From Mycolicibacter icosiumassiliensis (GTDB taxonomy: Bacteria; Actinomycetota; Actinomycetes; Mycobacteriales; Mycobacteriaceae): DNA of 64,000 bases. The stretch covers positions 3,182,794 through 3,246,793 of the forward strand of contig NZ_LT546166.1 of assembly GCF_900078685.2 (NCBI RefSeq). Direction: 5' to 3'. A program made the translations under genes and the position numbers. Under the pieces are notes generated by a model, which ran no database searches, was not told the origin of the DNA, and was given only the letters and a program-made list of their open reading frames with translations. Shown here piece after piece: positions 42,537-50,053 of the stretch (its first letter is position 1; every line of letters begins with the position of its first letter).

Positions 42537-42683
42537 TCTTTCATGACAGTCGCCGTTCTGCTACTTTTCGCTCCAGGACACCTGATACGGGTCTGCCGCA
42601 GGATTGAGCTCCTTAGCCCTGATCAGCGAAAACGGCATGGGTGTGCGCAGGCAGGTTTTCAGACCCCAGCTACGGTGATGGCA

Positions 42684-42736
42684 GTGATTTCGAAACTCTG
42701 ACGTCACGGTTGCCGCTCGCGCGTCGACCCGATTGC
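42684..42736 (+). repeat. Dispersed repeat B, copy 1
   Basis: GTGATTTCGAAACTCTGACG and the 30 bases after it recur at 47697-47750 with about 80% identity. This copy lies just left of the second hipBA module. Confidence 0.75.
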
Positions 42737-42747
42737 CTTCGCCTCAT

Positions 42748-42778
42748 AACCCAGTTAATCTGACGGATTAAGCGGGTT
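42748..42778. promoter_or_regulatory. HipB operator of module 2
   Basis: Two 13-bp arms (AACCCAGTTAATC and GATTAAGCGGGTT) pair at 11 of 13 positions around TGACG, with a perfect TTAATC/GATTAA core. It precedes the -10 box TATTCT (42788-42793), which ends 7 nt before ATG 42801. HipB proteins bind such dyads to silence their own operon. Confidence 0.75.
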
Positions 42779-42800
42779 AATACGTGATATTCTATGGTTT

Positions 42801-43118
42801 ATGGCTACCCGGAGGTCAGTGTCCAAGGACCGTGCGATCACCGCTGCCTCCGATCGGATCGGTGATGCGCTCTCGGAATGGCGCCGAGCGCAGCGACTGA
42901 CCCAGGCTGAGTTGGCCCAACGGGCACACACCTCGATCAGCACCATCGCCAAAATCGAATCCGGCAACCCGACCGTGTCGATGTCGACGGTCCTGTCGGT
43001 AGTCCATACCCTCGGACTACTGGACAGGGTCGTTGAAGGATTCGACCCGCTGCGTTCGGATTTCGGCGCCGCACTGATCACCGACGAACTACCCAAACGG
43101 GTCCGCCGCCGTGGCTGA
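42801..43118 (+). CDS. hipB: HipB-like HTH antitoxin (module 2)
   Basis: A 105-aa Xre/HipB repressor: HTH in LSEWRRAQRLTQAELAQRAH and TSISTIAKIESGNPTVSMST (residues 25-68). A leaderless message is likely because the -10 box is 7 nt upstream. The stop overlaps hipA by 8 bp. It shares no close sequence with module 1, so the two arrived separately and should not cross-neutralise fully. Confidence 0.9.
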   Translation: MATRRSVSKDRAITAASDRIGDALSEWRRAQRLTQAELAQRAHTSISTIAKIESGNPTVSMSTVLSVVHTLGLLDRVVEGFDPLRSDFGAALITDELPKRVRRRG

Positions 43119-44301
43119 CTATCGCACCGTCGACGTACTCGACGACCAACTGGGGTTGATGGTCGGCCGACTACTGGTATCACGCGCACGAGGCGTAGAA
43201 CGCTACCGATTCACCTACGACGACGACTTCGTGGGCCACCCCCACTCCTACGACCTTGGCCCCGAACAGCCACGCAGCAGTACCGCGTTGGCGACAGCGC
43301 ACCTCCTGGCCGCGTTCACCGATGCCGCGCCCGACAGGTGGGGCCGCACATTGATCGACCGGGGACGCACCGGCCACGTCTTCGAATCCGACTACCTCTT
43401 CGAGGTTCACGACCCACTACGGCAGGGCGCGTTGCGGTTTCGGGAAAACGGTACCTGGCTCAACCAGTCCGGGACCGTCCCCCGCATCGTCGATCTGCCC
43501 CCGCTGCGGGCATTGGCACGTGACGTGGTCGCCGGCGACCCCAAACGCGTTCACCTGGCCGCCAAGGAACTACTCGACGCCGGCACATCCGCTCTTGGCG
43601 GTGCACATCCGAAGGTGTCCGTGCTCGGCGAGGACGGCACGCTATACCTCGCCAAGCTCGCGTGGGAACCCGCCGACTCACATCACGTGCGCAACGAGCA
43701 CGCGACACTACTAGTCATGCGCGAGTTAGGTTTGCGCAGCGTGGGGGCACCGATCCTGATCGGCGATCATGCCGCCGAGACCGCTCTGCTCATTCCGCGA
43801 TTCGACCGAACACCGACCGGCCGGATCGCCTACGCCAGCGCCAAGACACTGTTGGGCGCAGCCGAAGGCGAGCACGGCGACTACCTGGACATTGCCGCGG
43901 TCATGGAAGAGTCCGGTGCTCAGCACGACGACAAGGTCGAATTGTTCCGGCGTGTGGCCCTCGGGGCGCTGATCCACAACACCGACGACCACTTACGCAA
44001 CCACGGATTCGTCCGGGAATCGGGGCGCTGGCGACTCTCACCGGTGTTCGACGTGAACCCGAACACCGACCTGGCGAAAACCCATGCGACCGCGCTTGAC
44101 GGGCGATCCGACAGCGAAGGGATGCTGACGGCCCTGCCCGCGGCTGCGCAGGCATTGGGTGTCGAACGCGACGCGGCCCGGGACTTCGTCGATCACGTGC
44201 ATGACGCCGTGCAGACCAGCCCATACCTCAGCGACGAGGTCAAAGCCATGGAGACCGACCTCCACACCCAGGCCGTGAGCGCACTGCGCGCAGCCAATTA
44301 G
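43111..44301 (+). CDS. hipA: HipA-family kinase toxin (module 2)
   Basis: A 396-aa HipA protein, from the branch with a compact N-terminal domain. Kinase motifs: SALGGAHPKVSVLGE (ATP loop, about residue 166), YLAKLAW (ATP Lys), LIHNTDDHLRNHGFV (catalytic loop Asp/His/Asn, about 290) and SPVFDVNPN (metal Asp, about 314). GTG start overlaps hipB. The protein seems intact. It ends 28 nt before a hairpin terminator. The substrate is unknown; family members phosphorylate aminoacyl-tRNA synthetases or other proteins. Confidence 0.92.
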   Translation: MADYRTVDVLDDQLGLMVGRLLVSRARGVERYRFTYDDDFVGHPHSYDLGPEQPRSSTALATAHLLAAFTDAAPDRWGRTLIDRGRTGHVFESDYLFEVHDPLRQGALRFRENGTWLNQSGTVPRIVDLPPLRALARDVVAGDPKRVHLAAKELLDAGTSALGGAHPKVSVLGEDGTLYLAKLAWEPADSHHVRNEHATLLVMRELGLRSVGAPILIGDHAAETALLIPRFDRTPTGRIAYASAKTLLGAAEGEHGDYLDIAAVMEESGAQHDDKVELFRRVALGALIHNTDDHLRNHGFVRESGRWRLSPVFDVNPNTDLAKTHATALDGRSDSEGMLTALPAAAQALGVERDAARDFVDHVHDAVQTSPYLSDEVKAMETDLHTQAVSALRAAN

Positions 44302-44329
44302 GGCGCGGCTATCTTCGCTAACCCAACCA

Positions 44330-44362
44330 AAACATCCCCTCAACAGCGGTAAGGGGATGTTT
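44330..44362 (+). terminator. Terminator after hipBA module 2
   Basis: A perfect 11-bp stem (AAACATCCCCT with AGGGGATGTTT) and 11-nt loop, 28 nt after the hipA stop. The right arm ends in TTT. Confidence 0.75.
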
Positions 44363-44370
44363 CAACGACT

Positions 44371-44415
44371 CAGTTGGAAGGTCTCGAATCGTGTCGCAGG
44401 TGGCCAAGTCCCCCC
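44371..44415 (+). repeat. Dispersed repeat A, copy 1
   Basis: GTGTCGCAGGTGGCCAAGTC, preceded by related sequence, recurs at 47546-47591 (24-bp core with one difference). This copy lies just right of the second hipBA module. The rest of 44416-44577 holds no recognisable gene. Confidence 0.75.
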
Positions 44416-44577
44416 TACGACATAATTTAGGTTAGCTAATAAATTCGCAAGGCTCGCTCTGAAATACACCGGAGCGGGCTTTTCCGTCTTCTGGTTTCGA
44501 TCGGATATCGCTGGCTCCGAGATCATGACCGTTCGATGCCATCGGGCTGAACATCGTCTTCGGATGCCGATCGTGCG

Positions 44578-45474
44578 TTAGCGCCATATCCCGTCGTCTG
44601 GGCTCCAGCTCACGTCGGTGAGATCGTCGGTGATCGCGGGTTCGGCGAAGGCGATGACTTCGGCGAGCAGATCGGCGAACTGCTCGGGGAGTTCATCGCG
44701 GGCTTGTCGGTTGCGCCACGCCCTCCACCGGGACTGAGCCAGTTGGGGATAGCCGTCGAGCACGTCGGCGAGCGGTATCAACTCGGCCTGTCGATGTTGC
44801 GCAACTTCCCTAATCGCCGTCTGAAGATCCGTTCCGCCCAGCGCGTGAGCGCGAGACAGAACCCAGATGTCACCGAAATCGCGCCAACGCGTATTGGCGA
44901 CACCGCGCTGTATAGCGGTCACAACTTTTTCGGCGTGCACCATGTGCAGCGGATAGCCGTTGAGGGTGATGGGCTCGCCTCCGAGCAGCCGAGGCACCGA
45001 CACCAGCGTGGGGCTGGGCACAATGGGGTCGCCGACGCTCACGTCGACGTGAAACGTATGCCGGGACGTGGCGACCTGGGCTCCGGCGCTGACGCGGACA
45101 CCGGAATACTCGTTATCCTCCCGAATAATCTCTGAACGCACTGCAACAGAGTCGAACTCGATTCCATCATCCTCGGATAGACGCACCTCAAGGACCGATC
45201 TGATGAGGCCAACAATCTCGGCCTCCGAGTTCCCAAGGTCCTGACCAGCCAGGTCAACGTCACGGGTAGGACGACGGCTACCGAACGCCGCCAAGAGGAC
45301 CCTACCTTTGAGGACGAACTTCCTCCTCGACGCGCTGCGGCTGAGGCGGGCAAGGAATCCCTCAAGGATGTAAAGCTGGAGCAGTTCTTGGGTGCTCCGG
45401 CGGCTGTCCTTAGCGCGCCGTTGGAGATCGATATAGGCTCGGCCGCCGGCCGTTTCACGCGAGACTGGGCTCAT
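44578..45474 (-). CDS. abiEii: AbiEii-family nucleotidyltransferase toxin
   Basis: A 298-aa nucleotidyltransferase toxin of type IV TA systems. FGSRRPTRDVDLAG (about residue 68) carries the G-S and D-x-D catalytic signature, and VHAEKVVTAIQRGVANTRWR and DFGDIWVLSRAHA (about 190-210) are the conserved central motifs. AbiEii-type enzymes transfer nucleotides to tRNA acceptor ends and block phage spread by growth arrest. ATG 45474 overlaps the abiEi stop (ATGA); the longer frame is inside that gene. It looks intact. Confidence 0.88.
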   Translation of the reverse strand: MSPVSRETAGGRAYIDLQRRAKDSRRSTQELLQLYILEGFLARLSRSASRRKFVLKGRVLLAAFGSRRPTRDVDLAGQDLGNSEAEIVGLIRSVLEVRLSEDDGIEFDSVAVRSEIIREDNEYSGVRVSAGAQVATSRHTFHVDVSVGDPIVPSPTLVSVPRLLGGEPITLNGYPLHMVHAEKVVTAIQRGVANTRWRDFGDIWVLSRAHALGGTDLQTAIREVAQHRQAELIPLADVLDGYPQLAQSRWRAWRNRQARDELPEQFADLLAEVIAFAEPAITDDLTDVSWSPDDGIWR

Positions 45475-46058
45475 AGCAGAATGGCCAGCGCCTGCTGGAG
45501 AGCGCGCTGCGCGCGCGGGAACGACCGCGCCATCCGCAGCAGTTCGGAGGGTTGACCACCTTGGCGCAACCACCGCTTGAGGGCATCGTTAGCCAGATCG
45601 ATACCTTCGCGATGATGCAAGCGATAGGAATCGATGATGCTGCGCGGTGCGGAGTAGATACCGATCTGCGTGCCCGCGCCGGTCGCCAGAGTGTCGCGTC
45701 CGATGGTGAAAGTGGCCGGGTCAAAGCGATGCCACCTGATCGGTGTGTTCAGCAGCGGCGCCCAACTTCCCCGAGGGATGGCGATGTCGAATAGGTCAGG
45801 GATGTCGTCGATGAGGTCATGGCGTGCCAGCGCCGATCGAAGGGCGATCGTGGCCTGGGATGACGCAGAGCTGATCTCGGCGAGGTCTTCATCGCCGTAC
45901 CACGTGCTCTTGCGGTAAAGACCGCGTGCGATCTGGACGATGCGCCCTTCGTCGCGAAGGTTGTAAAACTGGCGCCTATTCATGTGCTCTAGGGCTTCGG
46001 AAAATCGGAACGTGTCCGGCATCGCACTCAAGCTGTCGCAGCTGGCTGCATCGTTCAT
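45471..46058 (-). CDS. abiEi: AbiEi-family antitoxin / autorepressor
   Basis: A 195-aa antitoxin. The N-terminal winged helix (MNRRQFYNLRDEGRIVQIAR, then GLYRK) is the AbiEi DNA-binding domain; the C-terminal domain contains SAPRSIIDSYRLHHREG, typical of the family. ATG 46058 has GGAGGGG upstream; the longer frame crosses the operator. It neutralises the toxin and should repress the pair by binding the long palindrome at 46076-46124. Confidence 0.85.
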   Translation of the reverse strand: MNDAASCDSLSAMPDTFRFSEALEHMNRRQFYNLRDEGRIVQIARGLYRKSTWYGDEDLAEISSASSQATIALRSALARHDLIDDIPDLFDIAIPRGSWAPLLNTPIRWHRFDPATFTIGRDTLATGAGTQIGIYSAPRSIIDSYRLHHREGIDLANDALKRWLRQGGQPSELLRMARSFPRAQRALQQALAILL

Positions 46059-46075
46059 GGCGACCACCGCCCCTC

Positions 46076-46124
46076 CGTACCAAATCCTGTACATACCTGT
46101 CATCACTGTATAGGATTTGGTACG
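46076..46124. promoter_or_regulatory. Long palindromic operator of the abiE pair
   Basis: Arms 46076-46093 and 46107-46124 pair at 17 of 18 positions (13 perfect, one mismatch, 4 perfect) around 13 nt. AGGATTTGGTACG is the outer right half. A minus-strand -10-like TATACA lies between the arms. AbiEi antitoxins are known to bind paired inverted repeats in this position. Confidence 0.85.
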
Positions 46125-46137
46125 TACCGTCCACGAA

Positions 46138-46183
46138 GCTTTCAATCCGTCATGAGCATGACTTTCAATCCGTCATGAGTATG
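46138..46183 (+). repeat. 23-bp tandem duplication over a start codon
   Basis: CTTTCAATCCGTCATGAG is repeated at 23-bp distance (46138-46160 and 46161-46183). The first copy opens an 8-codon frame (MSMTFNPS) whose TGA overlaps the ATG of the gene below. Confidence 0.8.
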
Positions 46184-46606
46184 AGATGTGAAGTCAGACA
46201 CGAGGCGGGTCCGTCACAACACAATGAAGACGGCTACTGGGCAGTCTTCATCGATGTGGACTTCCTGATTGCCGCGCTGTGGCGGATGCGCCAGGCAGGC
46301 GTGCTAGCCAAGTCGAGAATCGGGCGCTGGTGGGCTCCCCTCAATGCCTTCGAGCGAGCACTCCCCCACCTCAAGCTGATGCGCGATGTCAGCCAGCACA
46401 TAGCGGAGTACGGCATCGACGGTGACGGGCGTAAAGCAATAAACCCGCGCACTGGGAAGCCAGTGGGGCGCAGAGCCCTTGAGGTCAAGAGTCTCGGAGA
46501 CACCTTCGGCTGGCTGGGCGGCGAGCTGGACCTGACCGCCGCCGACACCGCTTCCATGACGCTGCTGAACGCCATACGAGCAGAACGTGACGCTCAGAAT
46601 CCGTGA
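46175..46606 (+). CDS. Unknown protein between abiE and fic modules
   Basis: A 143-aa protein from ATG 46175 (ATG 46181 also possible). The frame is open to 45926 but that part is antisense to abiEi and its operator. Visible features: NEDGYWAVFIDVDFLIAALW near residue 20, a helical middle (RALPHLKLMRDVSQHIAEYG) and SLGDTFGWLGGELDLTAAD. No domain recognised. It is divergent from the abiE pair across their operator and may share its regulation. A phage or defence-accessory role is only suggested by place. Confidence 0.65.
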   Translation: MSMRCEVRHEAGPSQHNEDGYWAVFIDVDFLIAALWRMRQAGVLAKSRIGRWWAPLNAFERALPHLKLMRDVSQHIAEYGIDGDGRKAINPRTGKPVGRRALEVKSLGDTFGWLGGELDLTAADTASMTLLNAIRAERDAQNP

Positions 46607-46673
46607 GCCGCGGCAACGCGGTTCCTCGGTGGCGGACTATTCTGGATGAAACATCGATGCCAAGGGGGCGAGC

Positions 46674-46856
46674 GTGACCGAGACAGAAACGACGGAGCGC
46701 CGCGCTAAGACCGTTCGCTCGATTCGGCGCAGTTCTGAACTCGAAGGCGCCCAAAGCACCGCAGCAACCCGCGCCGACCAAGACGACTATGTCCGCGGCG
46801 CGATCACAGCCGCCGAGTTGGGCGACCGCGTTCGTCGCCGCTACAACATCCAATAA
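46674..46856 (+). CDS. VbhA-like Fic antitoxin
   Basis: A 60-aa class I Fic inhibitor. SSELEG (residues 20-25) fits the inhibitory motif (S/T)xxxE(G/N), whose Glu blocks ATP gamma-phosphate binding in the toxin. ADQDDYVRGAITAAELGDRV is the conserved VbhA fold. GTG 46674 has AAGGGGGCGAG upstream. It is followed after 12 nt by the Fic gene. Confidence 0.82.
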   Translation: MTETETTERRAKTVRSIRRSSELEGAQSTAATRADQDDYVRGAITAAELGDRVRRRYNIQ

Positions 46857-46868
46857 CCGGCCCTTGTA

Positions 46869-47507
46869 GTGGCACACCCCTGGGACACCGGTGATCCCGA
46901 CCGGAATTGGCAGGGCTACTTCATCCCCGGTACCCACGTACTCCGAAACCGCGTCGGAGCCACCACACCCGCCGAGCTTCGGGATGCCGAGAACGACCTC
47001 GTTGAAGCTCGCGTGGTCGAGCTTCGCGAGAATCCCAGCCTGCTTGCTCCACGCTCGTACGACTTGCTGCTGCTGCGAGCGATCCATCGGCACCTGTTCC
47101 AGGATGTCTATCTCTGGGCCGGCGACATACGGACCGTGGGCATCGAAAAGGGCAATGAATCATTCTGTCCCCCAGGCAGTATCGGCCAGCCCATGGATCA
47201 CGTCGGCGCCGAAATCTACCGCCTGAACCAGCTGGCCGACGTAGCCGACGCTGATCTCCCCCGCACCGTGGCCTACCTCTACGACTACGTCAACTTCGCC
47301 CACCCATTTCGGGAAGGCAACGGACGGGCCACCCGCGAATTCTTCAATCTCCTACTCTCCGAACGTGGCAACGGCCTCGACTGGAACCAGACCGACGTCA
47401 CCGAGTTGCACACCACCTGCCACACCGCGCGCGCCGACGGCGACCTCACCGGACTGACGCGCATGTTCGCCAAGATCATCGACACTGATCCCGCCTACAA
47501 CTTCTGA
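46869..47507 (+). CDS. Fic-domain AMP-transferase toxin (VbhT-like)
   Basis: A 212-aa Fic protein. The core HPFREGNGRATREF (about residues 142-155) matches HxFx(D/E)GNGRxxR, with catalytic His and ATP-binding Arg residues. QDVYLWAGDIRTVGIEKGNE (flap/target dock) precedes it. Fic toxins adenylylate DNA gyrase and topoisomerase IV or other targets. The VbhA-like partner upstream should keep it off. GTG start at 46869 without strong ribosome site; coupling to the upstream gene is likely. It appears complete. Confidence 0.92.
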   Translation: MAHPWDTGDPDRNWQGYFIPGTHVLRNRVGATTPAELRDAENDLVEARVVELRENPSLLAPRSYDLLLLRAIHRHLFQDVYLWAGDIRTVGIEKGNESFCPPGSIGQPMDHVGAEIYRLNQLADVADADLPRTVAYLYDYVNFAHPFREGNGRATREFFNLLLSERGNGLDWNQTDVTELHTTCHTARADGDLTGLTRMFAKIIDTDPAYNF

Positions 47508-47545
47508 CCTCACGGGCTCCGCGTTGGAATCTGCTGTTCAGGGGC

Positions 47546-47591
47546 CAATTTGAAAGACCTCAACCCGTGTCGCAGGTAGCCAAGTCCCCCC
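47546..47591 (+). repeat. Dispersed repeat A, copy 2
   Basis: Direct-orientation copy of 44371-44415, about 40 nt after the fic stop. Together with repeat B copy 2 it makes one contiguous A...B unit of about 200 bp. Confidence 0.75.
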
Positions 47592-47696
47592 TCGGACACT
47601 TGCTCGTAGCCAGCGTAACGACTCACGGACACCGGATTCGTCCCGTTGCTCCTCAGACGACACGACGCGATCTTCGCCGGCGTCGACGCCGTGACG

Positions 47697-47750
47697 GTGA
47701 TTTCGAAACTCTGACGTCGCGCTTGCCGCGTGCGCATCGATCCTCATTGC
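47697..47750 (+). repeat. Dispersed repeat B, copy 2
   Basis: Direct-orientation copy of 42684-42736. It ends 5 nt before the marR stop and marks the right edge of the island. Confidence 0.75.
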
Positions 47751-47755
47751 GGACG

Positions 47756-48244
47756 TCAAGGTCGCCCAGGCCCTTTCAGGCCGTCGCCGATCTGGCGGCA
47801 GGTGGTGGCCATGGCGGCAATCTGGGGGCGGGTCAGCGGCCCGAGGAAGTGGGTGCGGACGGCGTTGGTGTAGGTGATCAGGGTCTGTTCCAGCAGTGTT
47901 TTCCCGGTGGCGGTGATGGTGGCCATGACGCGGCGGCGATCGTGCGGGTCCAGCGTCCGCTGCACCAGGCCGCGCTCTTCGAGCTTTTTGATCTGCCGGG
48001 TGAGCCGGCTGGGCAGCGAATCCAGCGCCTCGGGCAGCTCCCCCATCTGGACACTGCCGGCCGGTGAGGTATCCAACAGGTCCAGCAACTGCAGATCGGC
48101 CAGCGACAACTGGTGGGCATCAAGCAGTTCCCTGTTAAGCAGCGTGGTCATATGCAACACGGTCGCCAGATAGTGCTGCCAGGACTTGTGTTCGGCCAGA
48201 TCCAATTTCGGTACGCCGGTTCGGCCGGGAAGGAAACAGGCCAT
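47756..48244 (-). CDS. MarR-family regulator
   Basis: A 162-aa MarR protein. The winged helix is LSLADLQLLDLLDTSP...SLPSRLTRQIKKLEERGLVQ, and the wing RTLDPHDRRRVMATITATG contains the conserved DxRxxxxxLT-like pattern. ATG 48244 is chosen since the longer frame runs into the FAAL-like gene. It is 22 nt after that gene and last in the sulfotransferase/FAAL/marR series, which it probably controls in response to a small molecule. Confidence 0.88.
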   Translation of the reverse strand: MACFLPGRTGVPKLDLAEHKSWQHYLATVLHMTTLLNRELLDAHQLSLADLQLLDLLDTSPAGSVQMGELPEALDSLPSRLTRQIKKLEERGLVQRTLDPHDRRRVMATITATGKTLLEQTLITYTNAVRTHFLGPLTRPQIAAMATTCRQIGDGLKGPGRP

Positions 48245-48266
48245 CACGCATACCGCGTCGCGCGGG

Positions 48267-50021
48267 TCATAAGTGGGAGATCCGGTGGCGTCGGGCGATG
48301 ACGCCCTCGGTGAACTCGACGACGTTGGCCGCCCGCGTGCTCTGCGTGACGCCGGGTGCGTGCCATTGCGCGACGGTGTCGAGGTCACCGTCCAGATACA
48401 GCCAGCGGCAGGCGGCACGCCTGATCTGCCCCTGCTCAGTGCTGGGCAATTGCATCGGGGACACCAGCAGGATCGAATCCGCCTGCACACCAGAAGATTC
48501 GGACAATGCCGATTGGATCACCTGAACCAGCGCGGCCAGTTCCGTCTCACCGGGCGGGCAGCGGACCTCGTGGACGATCACCAGGCGTTCGGATTCGTCA
48601 GCGAACGCCACACCGCGCCCGGTCAGCAACACCGCATGACAATCCGCCACGGCCGCTTCCAACTCGCCCGGGTAATAGTGCAGCCCACCGAGCACCACCA
48701 GATCGGCACACCGCCCAACAACAAACACTTCCCCGCCCCGCAGAAACCCTCGGTCCCCGGTGCGCAGAAACGGGCCCTCGCCGCTGCCGGCCAAAAACGC
48801 CTCAAAAATCCGATCGGTCTGCCTAGGCGCACCCCAAACCCAGATCTCCCCGACCTCATCGGGGCCGCACTGCACCCGGGTATCGGGATCGACGATCACC
48901 ACCTGCTGGCGCGGCCGCCCACAACCGACCACCGCAACAGCCTCAGGATCAACCGGCGCGGTGTCCAACGCCCACCCCGACGCCAACCCCGCCCGATCCA
49001 CGTGACACACCACCGGCGCCGCCTTATCCGAACCACCGCAGACCAGCAGCGTCGTCTCCGGGCGCCCATACACCGGCACAAACGCCTCAGCGCGAAACCC
49101 GGCCGGCGCGAACGCGTCCGCGAACGCCGCCATGGTGGCCGCCCGCACCGGGCCGGTCCCCACGATCGCGGTGGACAGACTCGATACATCCAGGCCCGCA
49201 CGCTGCGCGGGGGTGCTGCGCTGCACACACACTCGGTAGGCCCACTCCGGGGCCAGGGTCACCGTGGCCCGCCAGCGAGAGATCGCCTCCCACCAGCACA
49301 TCGGCTGGGCAACAAACGCCGACTCCGACAGCAACACCGCGCTGGCACCGGCGTGCACCGTCGCCAACACCCCACCGAGCAACCCCACCGGGTGATGGGT
49401 CGGCAGCCAACACACCGCCACATCCCGCGAGCCGCCCCACCCCGCGGCGGCCATGGCATCCAGGTTGACCATCACGTTCTCGTGGGTCACCACCACACCC
49501 CTCGGGCAATGCTTCGACCCCGCCGCATACGAAATCAACGCCACACTGTCGGAATCGACACCCGGCGCCGCCCACGCACCGGCATCACCCTCAGCGGTGC
49601 AACACCAGCGAACCGATTCGGCCAGGGCCTCCACCGCCACGCGCACACTGCGCGGCAACTCCGGGGAGGCCACCGCGAAACCCGGCCGCGCATCGGCGAT
49701 CACCGCCGACAGCCACGGCCCAACCCGCTGCGGCACCGGCACCGCGACCGCCCCGGCATACCAACACCCCAAAACCCCGGCAATACCGTCCAATCCGGGC
49801 CCACACACCACCAACACCCGCGCGCCGTCAGCACCCCGCTCCTGCAGCGCCGCCCCGATCGCGCGCGCCCGCACATCCAACTCCCGATAGGTCAGCTGGT
49901 CACCGTCGCGGCCATCACCGCAATGGGAGAAGCTAAACGCCACCTTCTCCCCACAGCGGGCCGCCTGCTGGCGCACCAACTCCACCACCGTGTCCGCGGT
50001 CGGTGCGATCTCCCCACCCAT
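48267..50021 (-). CDS. FAAL-like adenylating protein with altered ATP loop and missing catalytic Lys
   Basis: A 584-aa member of the fatty-acyl-AMP-ligase group by length and layout: LTYRELDVRARAIGAALQER (about 42), CWLPTHHPVGLLGGVLATVH (about 205), VPVYGRPETTLLV (about 320), TGDRGFLRGGEVFVVGR and LVVLGGLHYYPGELE (about 440-470). Two catalytic motifs are changed. The ATP loop, usually YTSGSTxxPKGV, is YAAGSKHCPRGV. The C-terminal SSGKIQR-type motif is STEQGQIRRAACR, so the adenylation Lys is Gln. It may be inactive, or bind acyl groups without activating them. It follows the sulfotransferase by 32 nt. Confidence 0.8.
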   Translation of the reverse strand: MGGEIAPTADTVVELVRQQAARCGEKVAFSFSHCGDGRDGDQLTYRELDVRARAIGAALQERGADGARVLVVCGPGLDGIAGVLGCWYAGAVAVPVPQRVGPWLSAVIADARPGFAVASPELPRSVRVAVEALAESVRWCCTAEGDAGAWAAPGVDSDSVALISYAAGSKHCPRGVVVTHENVMVNLDAMAAAGWGGSRDVAVCWLPTHHPVGLLGGVLATVHAGASAVLLSESAFVAQPMCWWEAISRWRATVTLAPEWAYRVCVQRSTPAQRAGLDVSSLSTAIVGTGPVRAATMAAFADAFAPAGFRAEAFVPVYGRPETTLLVCGGSDKAAPVVCHVDRAGLASGWALDTAPVDPEAVAVVGCGRPRQQVVIVDPDTRVQCGPDEVGEIWVWGAPRQTDRIFEAFLAGSGEGPFLRTGDRGFLRGGEVFVVGRCADLVVLGGLHYYPGELEAAVADCHAVLLTGRGVAFADESERLVIVHEVRCPPGETELAALVQVIQSALSESSGVQADSILLVSPMQLPSTEQGQIRRAACRWLYLDGDLDTVAQWHAPGVTQSTRAANVVEFTEGVIARRHRISHL

Positions 50022-50053
50022 CCCGGCTCCTTCACCCCGTACGCGTCACGGGC

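Noticed and set aside
45926..46174. N-terminal extension of the unknown gene at 46175
   Set aside because: It crosses the abiEi gene and the operator palindrome; composition is Cys/Arg-rich shadow type.
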